Positions 18,440 through 26,608 of a DNA stretch of 64,000 nt are shown here, piece after piece (position 1 is the stretch's first letter; every line of letters starts with the position of its first letter). Source of the DNA: Pedobacter duraquae (GTDB lineage: Bacteria; Bacteroidota; Bacteroidia; Sphingobacteriales; Sphingobacteriaceae). Position numbers and translations under genes: made by a program. A model generated the notes under the pieces. That model searched no databases. It saw nothing but the letters and a program-made list of their open reading frames with translations, and had not been told where the DNA came from. Where the stretch lies: NCBI RefSeq assembly GCF_004362245.1, contig NZ_SNWM01000001.1, positions 1 through 64,000 on the forward strand, given 5' to 3'.

Positions 18440-19621
18440 TTAAAATGTCGATGCATCAATTACATACCTGTATCTCGCTTCTTTATTGACCACTTTGTCC
18501 CACGCATCATTTATTTCCGAAGCTTTAATTACCTGTATTTGCGGATAAATTTTGTTATTGGCACAATAGTCCATTACCTCTTGGGTTTCCGGAATACCAC
18601 CGATCAGCGAACCGTTGAAATTTACCCGATTGAAGATCATGTTGAAGTTGTTGATGGCCAATTCACCATTGATAGGTTGCCCGACCTGGGTAAAGTATCC
18701 ATATTTTTTCACGCAATCGATGTAAGGAGACATTTCGTAAGCATAGGGAACGGTAGAAATCATAAAGTCGAGTTTGCCTTTGTAGGGCTTTAGATCTTCA
18801 GCCGATTTTACCACGATCACCTCTTTTGCACCGAAGCTTTTAATGTCGTTTATTTTTGTAGGCGAAGTGGTAAATGCATACACTTCCGCACCTTTTGAAA
18901 CTGCCAGTTTCACTGCGATATGTCCCAACCCTCCGATGCCGATCACACCAATCTTATCACCTTTCCTGAATTTAACTTTCATCATTGGCGAATAGGTTGT
19001 AATGCCGGCACAGAGCAGAGGCGCTGCATATTTCAGTTCTATATTTTTTGGAATTTTAATGGCGAAATGTTCTGTTACCACGATGTTATTGGCATAACCA
19101 CCTTGTGTAATGCCCGTTGGAGATGATGCTTCCGGGGTACCATAGGTGCCTACCATACCGGTAGTTTCACAGTGGTTTTCCTCGCCGCTTTTACAACTGT
19201 CGCACTGCATACAGCTATTCACCATACAACCAACACCAGCATGGTCGCCCACTTTAAATTTGGTGACATTTTTACCCACTGCAGTTACAATACCTGCAAT
19301 TTCGTGGCCCGGAACCTGCGGGTATTTCTGCGGTCCCCAATGTCCTTTTATGGTATGGATATCAGAATGGCAAATGCCTGAATATTTTATATCGATCAGA
19401 ACATCGTTATCGCCCACTGCTCTTCTCTCAAAATTCCAGGGAACCATTTTTCCCGCGACATCTTTTCCGGCATATCCTCTGGACTTTATATTGGTTTTCA
19501 TCATTGTTTCATTATTTGTTTGCGCGAAAACTTGCAACGGTCCGGCAAGTGCCAGACCCGCGCCTGCAATCGCTGTTTGTTGAATGAATTTTCTTCTGGA
19601 TCTATTATTAATGTTTGACAT
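18440..19621 (-). CDS. Tat-targeted zinc-dependent alcohol dehydrogenase (YahK/CAD type)
   Basis: A 393-aa medium-chain dehydrogenase. A twin-arginine signal (SRRKFIQ at 8-14 followed by a hydrophobic run to FAQT at about 35) is fused to the enzyme, which is unusual because these NADP enzymes are normally cytosolic. Catalytic zinc ligands are Cys84 (GICHSD), His106 and Glu107 (PGHE); structural zinc Cys residues are 137, 140, 143 and 151. The Rossmann motif is GIGGLG (228-233). It is 11 bp downstream of the acetyltransferase in the same operon. Export in folded form with cofactor is the likely reason for Tat. Confidence 0.9.
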   Translation of the reverse strand: MSNINNRSRRKFIQQTAIAGAGLALAGPLQVFAQTNNETMMKTNIKSRGYAGKDVAGKMVPWNFERRAVGDNDVLIDIKYSGICHSDIHTIKGHWGPQKYPQVPGHEIAGIVTAVGKNVTKFKVGDHAGVGCMVNSCMQCDSCKSGEENHCETTGMVGTYGTPEASSPTGITQGGYANNIVVTEHFAIKIPKNIELKYAAPLLCAGITTYSPMMKVKFRKGDKIGVIGIGGLGHIAVKLAVSKGAEVYAFTTSPTKINDIKSFGAKEVIVVKSAEDLKPYKGKLDFMISTVPYAYEMSPYIDCVKKYGYFTQVGQPINGELAINNFNMIFNRVNFNGSLIGGIPETQEVMDYCANNKIYPQIQVIKASEINDAWDKVVNKEARYRYVIDASTF

Positions 19622-19632
19622 GTTATTAAAAT

Positions 19633-20205
19633 TTAGGAGTTAATATCTTTAATGAGTTTTGCAGGAATTCCACCTACGATTGTATTGTCGGCAACATCTT
19701 TGGAAACGACTGCTCCTGCTGCTACGACTGCATTCTCGCCTACAGTTACGCCCGGAAGAATTGTGGCGCCAGCACCAATCCATGCATTTTTTTTGATGTG
19801 GATAGCTTTTGGGATCAGTGAATGACGGTCTTCGATAGACGTTGGATGTCCTTCGGATAGTAGACTTACTTTGGGAGCGATAAATACATTGTCCTCGATG
19901 GTAATTCCGCCCAGATCCAGAAACACACAATCGAAATTGATGAATACATTTTTACCGATCCTGGTATGTTTTCCGTAATTGATGTGCAAGGGCGTAAAAA
20001 CCACTACGCTTTGATCAATTTCCGAACCTGTAACTTCGCTTAATAAATTCCTTATTTCATCAGGATCCGGTGTGTTGTTCATTTGAACCAAGAGCTTCTT
20101 GGTGACAAACGATTCTTCGCGCATTCTGTATGCTTCAGGGTCGTTTGCTAAAATGATTTCCCCGTTGCGTAACCTTTCGAAAATATCTACTGTGTTCATT
20201 GCCAT
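19633..20205 (-). CDS. Sugar O-acetyltransferase (maltose/galactoside acetyltransferase type)
   Basis: About 190 aa. I chose the ATG at 20205; a TTG at 20220 extends it by five residues. The C-terminal two-thirds is a left-handed beta-helix with hexapeptide repeats (IGKNVFINFDCVFLDLGGITIEDNVFIAPKVSLLSEGH and later WIGAGATILPGVTVGENAVVAAGAVVSKD). The catalytic His lies in the SEGHP segment. This is the NodL/LacA/Maa group, which uses acetyl-CoA. It is the first gene of the operon and faces the AraC regulator, with a shared 110-bp promoter region. Confidence 0.88.
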   Translation of the reverse strand: MAMNTVDIFERLRNGEIILANDPEAYRMREESFVTKKLLVQMNNTPDPDEIRNLLSEVTGSEIDQSVVVFTPLHINYGKHTRIGKNVFINFDCVFLDLGGITIEDNVFIAPKVSLLSEGHPTSIEDRHSLIPKAIHIKKNAWIGAGATILPGVTVGENAVVAAGAVVSKDVADNTIVGGIPAKLIKDINS

Positions 20206-20315
20206 AATTTTATAAGACAAAGATAAAAGGATTTGAAAGGTGTTCTGTTACATTTATTTCGCAAGTAATGTCAAATATTACCCATTACTAATTAATTGTT
20301 CTATTTTTACGTAAT

Positions 20316-21131
20316 ATGGCAGCAAATGAAAAAGTTATGCTCTACAAAGCGGTATCGGGAAGTGAATTTCCAAAGGATTTTAATATCCGTTTTCATACAC
20401 ACATGTATTGTCAAAGTGGGAGCGTGAAATTTGTCTTTAACGGCCGGCAGTATCAAAGTAAAAAGGGCGAGTTTATCTTTTGGTTGGCAGGTATTAATGT
20501 TTCGGACTTGTCTTTCTCAAAAAGTTTTAAGGCCACGATTTTGTTTGTCGACAGCGATCTGCTAACCGCAAGTCTGCCGAGTGCCACAGCGAGTATAGAC
20601 AGTATTATACATTCCAAGGAATATCCTATTTTGCATCCGGACCAAAAAGACAAAGAGAAGATCCTGAAAAATTTTCAGTTGCTGTACGATATGTCACAGG
20701 AAACAAACCATCGGTTTTATGAAGAAGCACTTAAACTCCAGATGCAAATTTTCTTATTGGAAATGTGGCACATTTTTGAAGACGAGCTCGATAGAAGAAA
20801 ACGAAGTTTGCAAAGCGGAACCTTGTACGAGCGGTTTATACAGCTAGTACAGGAACACTGCATGACACAGCGTGAAGTGCGGTTTTACAGTGACAAGCTG
20901 AACATTACACCAAAGTACCTTAATTACATTTGCAAGGTCAATACGGGAATAACCGCCTCTGAATGGATACAGCGCAACGCGAAAGAGCGGATCATTATCC
21001 TATTGAAAAATAAGGATCTTAATATTTCCGAAATAGCTGATGAAATGGATTTTTCCAGCCGTTCATTCTTTACCCGTTACGTGAAAAAATTGCTTGGCGT
21101 AACGCCGAAGGAATATCGGGAGAGGATTTGA
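20316..21131 (+). CDS. AraC-family transcriptional regulator
   Basis: A 271-aa protein. The N-terminal half is a cupin-like sensor domain (FNIRFHTHMYCQSGSVKFVFNGRQY). The C-terminal 100 residues hold two helix-turn-helix motifs: LNITPKYLNYICKVNTGITASEWIQRNAKERIIILLK and ISEIADEMDFSSRSFFTRYVKKLLGVTPKEYRER. It is transcribed divergently from the five-gene oxidoreductase operon, which is the usual arrangement for AraC activators of AKR/ADH clusters, so it likely controls that operon. Confidence 0.92.
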   Translation: MAANEKVMLYKAVSGSEFPKDFNIRFHTHMYCQSGSVKFVFNGRQYQSKKGEFIFWLAGINVSDLSFSKSFKATILFVDSDLLTASLPSATASIDSIIHSKEYPILHPDQKDKEKILKNFQLLYDMSQETNHRFYEEALKLQMQIFLLEMWHIFEDELDRRKRSLQSGTLYERFIQLVQEHCMTQREVRFYSDKLNITPKYLNYICKVNTGITASEWIQRNAKERIIILLKNKDLNISEIADEMDFSSRSFFTRYVKKLLGVTPKEYRERI

Positions 21132-21596
21132 TAGATTAAAGACTAATTTATTAGTGCTTGGTCTAGTATCAATTAAAAAGTCTTATGGTTCGATAGTGGA
21201 CTTTTGTCAGGCGAATTCAGTACTAAAATTAAATTATAGAAAAGCCGTTTAAAGGTTTCTATAGCAATATTTTAAACAAAAAAAAAAGGTGTACGTACCT
21301 CACGTGTTTTTGTACTCGCCAAAGGACTGAACTCGCACCAATTTCTTAAGGATATGGCTGAGATTGCAAACCTGGATAAGGTGCTTTCAGAAGAACCCCT
21401 TAGTAGAGATTTTCGAACAAAATACCAGAGAAAGTTTACTGTTAAAGAGAGCAATAAACATCCTCTATCGACGGTATACGAAAAATGGGTGTTGGATATT
21501 ACAATAAGAAAAAAAAGTAATTTTATTTCCCTAGTAGGTATCTGATGTATACAAAATTGTAAAAATATATCTACTAGGGATTATTCCTTTACTACA
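21132..21596. other. 465-bp region with a possible gene remnant
   Basis: A plus-strand frame from about 21278 to 21545 reads KGVRTSRVFVLAKGLNSHQF and on to a stop, with good amino-acid composition but no start codon at its head and no family I can name. It may be the 3' end of a gene truncated when the neighbouring operons were inserted. The SIR2 gene converges on it. Confidence 0.3.
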
Positions 21597-22604
21597 TTAT
21601 TTGTTTTTAGGATTTTGCAAGTCCCTATTTAATTGACTAATAAATTCACCTAAATAAGAATGATCCGGAGTGTATGGATATTTAATCACTCTAACATTTA
21701 AACGTAACAGTTCATTTTTTAATAATAAAAATTTCCTCTTTCCGTATTCCGAATCATTGTGCGTCAAGAAGGCATAATGATAATGTTTATTATTGAGGCG
21801 GTGGATGGCAAGCTTTCTTTTTACGCTGGGATCATTAAATGATAATCCAATAAACACACAAGTGTTGCTAGTAAGCTTGGTGCTATGCAATTGGTTGTAC
21901 CAAGAATTAGGCTCAACAATGTCCGTCAGATAGTCCTCCTCACTTAAATAAATTTTACTGGCAATCCCGCCTTCAAGTGGAAGAATTCCATGAACATGAT
22001 AAATCGGAAAACCAGATTTTTTTTTCAAATGATTTTCACTGACAACACTGCAAGTCTTTAATTTCTTTTTATTAAACACCATTTCAATTAAATCATCGTA
22101 GTTGTATGTCATTAAACTATCAAAGATTTCATTGTTATTTAATACTAAGTCACATAATTTATTCATTAGATGAGAACTAAAATCTATATGAGTGCGATCA
22201 TTATATAGCGCTTTTCTTAGCAACCATATCCAGTTTTTGGCTTCTATGCAATTTTTAATTAGTTGAGCTAAGATTAATGGATCTTCTTTTAAAAAATCTT
22301 CTATTTTTTCTTGCTTCAAATCTTCAAGAAAAAAGTCTTCAACCATTGCAATTGACATTTTTTTAGGTACCCTTTGCTTGAATCTAGGGTTCTGCATTTC
22401 CTTAAATTCCCAGTGTAAAATAAAAACCTTAACAATTTTTTCTAAAAAATTCTGCCATGATGGAAGCTTTGCCGAGACAGAAACACCTGCACCACATAAG
22501 ATAGTCGCTTTATTTTGGGTAAGTGATTTAAGCAGATTAAGATAACTCTTGTATGAATCAGAGTCTAACTCTTGTTTTAATCTACCAATAATTTCATTTT
22601 GCAT
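21597..22604 (-). CDS. SIR2-like NADase-type defence protein
   Basis: A 335-aa protein of the SIR2-like group (PF13289 type). The NAD-binding motif is GAGVS (38-42), the central motif MTYNYDDLIE (165-174), the catalytic-type His lies in IYHVHG (201-206) and GLSFNDP (253-259) completes the Rossmann-like core. There is no zinc ribbon as in deacetylase sirtuins. Such proteins usually act as NAD-depleting effectors in Thoeris, DSR and prokaryotic Argonaute systems. It is the last gene of a four-gene operon, 30 bp after a small protein. It lacks the GNxxINTG motif of the upstream three genes. Confidence 0.85.
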   Translation of the reverse strand: MQNEIIGRLKQELDSDSYKSYLNLLKSLTQNKATILCGAGVSVSAKLPSWQNFLEKIVKVFILHWEFKEMQNPRFKQRVPKKMSIAMVEDFFLEDLKQEKIEDFLKEDPLILAQLIKNCIEAKNWIWLLRKALYNDRTHIDFSSHLMNKLCDLVLNNNEIFDSLMTYNYDDLIEMVFNKKKLKTCSVVSENHLKKKSGFPIYHVHGILPLEGGIASKIYLSEEDYLTDIVEPNSWYNQLHSTKLTSNTCVFIGLSFNDPSVKRKLAIHRLNNKHYHYAFLTHNDSEYGKRKFLLLKNELLRLNVRVIKYPYTPDHSYLGEFISQLNRDLQNPKNK

Positions 22605-22634
22605 TTTAAATTATTAAGCGGAAGATTTCTCAAT

Positions 22635-22994
22635 TTAGGAATGAGTGTTATTAATTTCGTTATTATCACCTGTATTTATTATGTTCCCGTTGCCAGTGGA
22701 ATTAATTGTAATATGATTTGTTGTAGAGGTTCTCCGGAACTCAGCCGTAAATCCGCCATTATCCATAAATACATCGGCCACGGGATTTAGAAGTAAAATC
22801 ATGGGTAATACATTTTCTTCTGAATCTCCAATTCTGGTAATTAACCCTCTGCCATTTAAAATCTCTATGAGACCATTCGCCTTTCTTTCAATGGGTTCAA
22901 TAGCGGTAACCAAATTAATATCAAGATATTCACCATCCCCAAATGCACTTAATATCTTGTCAAGTTTTTGACATTGAATTTCACTTATATACAT
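22635..22994 (-). CDS. Small helical protein with C-terminal GNGNIINTG motif
   Basis: A 119-aa protein with no named family. Residues 1-60 are helical with a winged-helix-like ending (IEPIERKANGLIEILNGRGLITRIG), then a hydrophobic stretch MILLLNPVADVF. The C-terminus (95-114) is NHITINSTGNGNIINTGDNN, the same Gly/Asn motif found in both AbiTii proteins upstream. Placing the motif at the extreme end of a small protein resembles adaptor or sensor partners in amyloid-signalling pairs. It starts 62 bp after AbiTii-2 and ends 30 bp before the SIR2 gene. Confidence 0.65.
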   Translation of the reverse strand: MYISEIQCQKLDKILSAFGDGEYLDINLVTAIEPIERKANGLIEILNGRGLITRIGDSEENVLPMILLLNPVADVFMDNGGFTAEFRRTSTTNHITINSTGNGNIINTGDNNEINNTHS

Positions 22995-23056
22995 TACTTG
23001 TTACTTAATTGTAGAGTTAAAATTTTTAAAGATAAGACTACATCCAAGATGATAGG

Positions 23057-23836
23057 CTAGATTTTTTTATTTATAAATTTGATAATTTCTTCGGTATCTA
23101 ACTGACTTATCCCTTTGTGCAATAAGAAGGCTTCTAAGCCTTTAAAGTCGTTTACTGGGTTATTAGTTAACTTAGCTATTTTGTTATTGTTACCTGTATT
23201 GATGATATTATCATTTCCATCGTTTTTGATATTATATATTTCATTCATGAAATAATTGATGGTGGTATTTATTTCAGATTTTAGCTTGTTATTCGTACTC
23301 AAACTCTGTGGATCAATTGTCTCCTTCTCCAGTTTTAATAATAAATCTAATAATTTGGTTCTGACTGAAATTAAGATGCTTCTTAATTCGATAATTGATA
23401 CAGTTTGCTGACAACTTACAACTGTGAAGTTATGTCCATTTTTCTTAGCTTCGTTAGAAAGCGATTGGAGCATGTCTGCGGCAAAATTTTTCCCTATGTA
23501 CTGATTATTCTTATTTGATAAGACTGCTTCAAGTGCAGATACACTTTCTCCAAATGGCTTTTTCATAAGCACATCTCTGGTATCTTGATTAAAGCAGCTT
23601 AAAGGTAGAGCAACTGATTTAGTATTTTGACCATTTTGTTTAAGAACACATTGGAGGGTTGTTCTTGCGAACCTGTAGTCCGGTAAGGTATCATCATTTC
23701 CATATCCGTTAAGTTCTTTCATGAGCCAATCCGATAATTCCTCATTTTCAATTCGTTTGGAGAAAACCAATGTTTTTAACAGTGGTTTCGTCAGCTCATC
23801 CTCTGATGATAATAATTCAATAATATCTGATACCAT
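23057..23836 (-). CDS. AbiTii-domain protein 2 with GNDNIINTG motif
   Basis: A 259-aa protein. The N-terminal 160 residues match the AbiTii domain: TKPLLKTLVFSKRIENEELSDWLMKELNGY (about 16-45) and LPDYRFARTTL, then a helical region ending in LISVRTKLLDLLLKLEKE. Residues 202-220 carry NIKNDGNDNIINTGNNNKI. The last 30 residues form a small helical tail. AbiTii is a defence/abortive-infection domain of unknown biochemistry. The gene starts 11 bp after AbiTii-1, to which it is clearly paralogous. Confidence 0.8.
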   Translation of the reverse strand: MVSDIIELLSSEDELTKPLLKTLVFSKRIENEELSDWLMKELNGYGNDDTLPDYRFARTTLQCVLKQNGQNTKSVALPLSCFNQDTRDVLMKKPFGESVSALEAVLSNKNNQYIGKNFAADMLQSLSNEAKKNGHNFTVVSCQQTVSIIELRSILISVRTKLLDLLLKLEKETIDPQSLSTNNKLKSEINTTINYFMNEIYNIKNDGNDNIINTGNNNKIAKLTNNPVNDFKGLEAFLLHKGISQLDTEEIIKFINKKI

Positions 23837-23847
23837 ATACTACTGCT

Positions 23848-24774
23848 TTAAGAACCTATCCCATAATAGTTGGCAATTGCTTTTGCTAACACTCCCCCTG
23901 CTGCGCCAATTCCAATTTTCCAAGACCCATCCATTGCTTTGCCTACCATTGAGTAAACCCATTTATTCACCTTATCTCCGAAGTTGTCGTTAGATATTGG
24001 TTGCTCGGTATCAATAATTGTCAATAAGTGATTGACATCTTCAACAGCAACGTTATGAGATTCGAGTTCCTTTTTTAGAACCTCTTGATTGCCTTTATTT
24101 ACTGTAAATGTTCCAGTGATATTCGCATTGGCACCCGTGTTTATTAAATTCCCATCCCCATTATTGTTAATCGTTGTATTCATGATCGTCGTTATTTTTT
24201 TGTGGTTAGATTGCAAGGTTTCAATGTTAGCTTGTATGCCGAATTCGCTCTCAAGTTCAATCATAAAGTCTAGGAGTTTATTACGGATGGAATTTAAAAC
24301 CGACTGTAAAAACGTGCCATGAACTGAAACCCCTGTTCTTAATAATGTGAAGTGGCCACTATGATTTGAATGGTCTGATAAAACGTCTTGAATAACCTTT
24401 GTTACAGGTTGTGAGAATTCCTTAACCAGAGTTGCTGAAGCATTTGAGTTCAATTGTTCAAGAGATTCAACTCCGTCATAAACGTCAAATCTCCTGATCT
24501 TTTGATCAAAAGCTTCGTCCGATCGAGGTATTGGCAAGGTATGATTTGAAACCTTAACGTTTCCGTTAATATAATCACCCACAATTTCACCATGGGTTAT
24601 GCGATATTCAGGCAGCTCTTCCTGCGTTTTATATCCAGATAGCTCCTTGTTAACCCAATTAAGTAACGTGCTGTTGTTTATTCGATTAGCTAAGAGCTTG
24701 GTCTTTAACAATGGAGAAGTCAGGGATAAGCTATTGTCGGTAAGTTCATTAAGAATGGTATCAATTAATTGCAT
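23848..24774 (-). CDS. AbiTii-domain protein 1 with GDGNLINTG motif and Gly-rich C-terminus
   Basis: A 308-aa protein. AbiTii domain in the first 170 residues (TSPLLKTKLLANRINNSTLLNWVNKELSGY and LPEYRITHGE). Motif TINNNGDGNLINTGANANI lies at 201-219, after the domain. The C-terminus (285-308, WKIGIGAAGGVLAKAIANYYGIGS) is a glycine-zipper-like hydrophobic helix that could insert in or lie on a membrane. It is the first gene of the AbiTii-AbiTii-small-SIR2 operon. The membrane idea is inference; the AbiTii assignment rests on the N-terminal pattern. Confidence 0.8.
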   Translation of the reverse strand: MQLIDTILNELTDNSLSLTSPLLKTKLLANRINNSTLLNWVNKELSGYKTQEELPEYRITHGEIVGDYINGNVKVSNHTLPIPRSDEAFDQKIRRFDVYDGVESLEQLNSNASATLVKEFSQPVTKVIQDVLSDHSNHSGHFTLLRTGVSVHGTFLQSVLNSIRNKLLDFMIELESEFGIQANIETLQSNHKKITTIMNTTINNNGDGNLINTGANANITGTFTVNKGNQEVLKKELESHNVAVEDVNHLLTIIDTEQPISNDNFGDKVNKWVYSMVGKAMDGSWKIGIGAAGGVLAKAIANYYGIGS

Positions 24775-24783
24775 TATCTTTAT

Positions 24784-24915
24784 TTAAAAGTTAAAGCTAA
24801 CCATTCTCAAATTGTTATCCAATCCCCAGGCCTGCATCATATAGTATTTGTGTTCTATGGCTTGCAAGGAGTATTGAAAACAGTCTCCTACCAGATGATT
24901 TAGCTCAGAATCTCA
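24784..24915 (-). pseudogene. Possible C-terminal fragment of a lost gene
   Basis: The minus strand reads DSELNHLVGDCFQYSLQAIE and on through YYMMQAWGLDNNLRMVSF to a stop, with an upstream stop and no start. It has coding-like composition but no family I can name. It lies directly upstream of the AbiTii operon. Confidence 0.3.
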
Positions 24916-24943
24916 GAGATGCAAAATAATAAATTAGGATAAT

Positions 24944-25110
24944 GGTTCGACCTAAATCCGGCTGGGGTGATTCGCTTACCCTAACCGGAGATCGAACCAC
25001 CAAAAATCTTCGTTTGTGGCGAATAGAGCTGGTTTTTTAAACGAAAAACCCCTCTTTACTTGCGTAAAAAGGGGTTGTACTCAGTGCCGGAGTCGAACCG
25101 CGCAGTGATT
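24944..25110. repeat. tRNA T-arm-like fragments
   Basis: Three short pieces resemble the T-arm of tRNA genes: GGTTCGACC on plus near 24948, GGTGGTTCGATCTCCGG on minus near 24993-25009, and GCGGTTCGACTCCGGCAC on minus near 25085-25102. The last is followed on its strand by a terminator hairpin. No complete cloverleaf is present. They look like attachment-site debris left by integrative elements that target tRNA 3' ends. Confidence 0.4.
25044..25076 (-). terminator. Rho-independent terminator
   Basis: Minus-strand stem AACCCCTTTTTAC/GTAAAGAGGGGTT with a TGCG-type loop and one internal mismatch, followed by T residues. It directly follows a tRNA-3'-end-like sequence on the same strand. Confidence 0.7.
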
Positions 25111-26029
25111 AGTAACTTAAATTCCTTTTACTTTTAAAGGAGAATGATTATATTTAAACTATAGCAATTGCAGCTGGAACGTATCGAAAAAATTGGTGAG
25201 CGATTAGGTGAGTCAAAATCAAAAACCGCAATTATACTATTTAAACGCTGATTTTAGCACTAGGTGCAAATACCAGCGGGATCACAAGAAACAATATCAA
25301 AGAGAAATAAAACCCTGCAATCCAATGATTGCAGGGTTTTTTCTTTTACGGGTTATGCCAAAATATGCACGAAATCGCATATAAAATGTGCGTCATTCGG
25401 AGCGTCTTTCTTTATCATAGCAAACTCCCCTAATTCGTATTAATGTATTGATATTCGGCTGGTTTAATAGATTAATACCTGTATGAACGAAACTGCAAAG
25501 TTATTTTCGTTGGTGTAAAAAGTCAAACTTGGCGGCGTAATGGTCAATATTTTATTATAAAAATAATTGCATTTAAATGCAATTATTTGAGCGATTTGCA
25601 CTTGTCTTGCGCTGTGGTATTTAAGTACATTTGAATCGTAGCACACATTAAAATTGACTGTGCACTAATATATTAACTAGTGAGTCTCGCTTGCCAAAAT
25701 TCGACAAGTTGCAATTGAAACGAGACGATAGATTAATGCATGTAGTAAATTATTGCGTATTTCAAATACGTACTATACGCTATTGACTCTATCGAAAATC
25801 CGTTTTTAATAATTCGTCGAATAACCTGGCATGATGTTATTTTGAACCCAATATAGTGTTCCGGATAGTTGAGACTCGTTTAACCATACGAGCAAATGAA
25901 ATTTAAATCCACGCTTTCTTATAAATACCTCATTACTAGGGTAATCTGCGCCCCAGAATAAACCCTCTCCTACCACATATATTGGCGCGCCTCTAACCTC
26001 AATACCAACTAACCTACTCAACCAAACTC
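25111..26029. other. Long intergenic region without a gene
   Basis: About 920 bp between the AbiTii side and the TlpA/SusCD operon. Apart from the terminator at 25311-25345, I see no supported gene; 60- and 71-codon minus-strand frames have no recognisable features. The promoter of the TlpA/SusCD operon must lie in the last 200 bp. Confidence 0.4.
25311..25345 (+). terminator. Strong Rho-independent terminator
   Basis: Perfect 12-bp stem AACCCTGCAATC/GATTGCAGGGTT with loop CAAT, followed by a T-rich run (TTTTCTTTT). No gene on the plus strand ends just before it, so it may have belonged to a tRNA or a lost gene. Confidence 0.8.
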
Positions 26030-26608
26030 ATGAAAAAAACAACGAAAAACATCGTAATGGCATTGCTATGCCCATTCGTGATGCTACTTGCCATGCCGGC
26101 CAGTGCACAGGAACAATCTACCGCTCCACCCCCATTATTAATTGGCGAACAACTCAAAGAGACTTTCTGGTCATTTAAACACAATGTTTTATTAGATGGA
26201 AACATCGTTAAGATGGATCTTAAAAGAGCAAAAGGTAAACTTATCATTCTCGATTTTTGGGCAAGCTGGTGTGGCATGTGCATCACACACATGCCAGAGC
26301 TTATCGCACTTCAGAAAAAATACACCAAAGATCTGCAGGTCGTACTTGTTAATTGCACAAACACAAGAGACACAGACGATAAAATAAAAGCATTCTTCGC
26401 CACTCGTCCAGAACTACTCAGAGATGCGGATGTCATAACTATAACAGGTGATACCCTATTAAATACACTTCTACCCCACCGCTTTCTACCTCACTATGTT
26501 TGGATCAATGAAAAAGGAAAGATTGCAGCTTTTACTGATGCGGATTATATTTCAGATGCACAGATTGAATTGCTCCTTAAAGCCAATGAAGGGACGGTGC
26601 AGCCATGA
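26030..26608 (+). CDS. Exported TlpA-like thioredoxin-fold protein
   Basis: A 192-aa protein with a signal peptide (residues 1-26, ending ASAQ). The thioredoxin-type active site is FWASWCGMC with Cys81 and Cys84, followed by a typical TlpA/ResA helix (THMPELIALQKKY). It should reduce or exchange disulfides in the periplasm. Its stop overlaps the start of the SusC gene (ATGA), so they are co-translated; TlpA-SusC-SusD operons recur in Sphingobacteriaceae. Confidence 0.88.
   Translation: MKKTTKNIVMALLCPFVMLLAMPASAQEQSTAPPPLLIGEQLKETFWSFKHNVLLDGNIVKMDLKRAKGKLIILDFWASWCGMCITHMPELIALQKKYTKDLQVVLVNCTNTRDTDDKIKAFFATRPELLRDADVITITGDTLLNTLLPHRFLPHYVWINEKGKIAAFTDADYISDAQIELLLKANEGTVQP

Noticed and set aside
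21597-22604. Thoeris system
   Set aside because: The SIR2 protein lacks a neighbouring TIR-domain gene; the operon partners are AbiTii proteins.
25806-26021. 71-codon minus-strand frame upstream of the TlpA gene
   Set aside because: Lies in the promoter region of the SusCD operon and shows no conserved feature.
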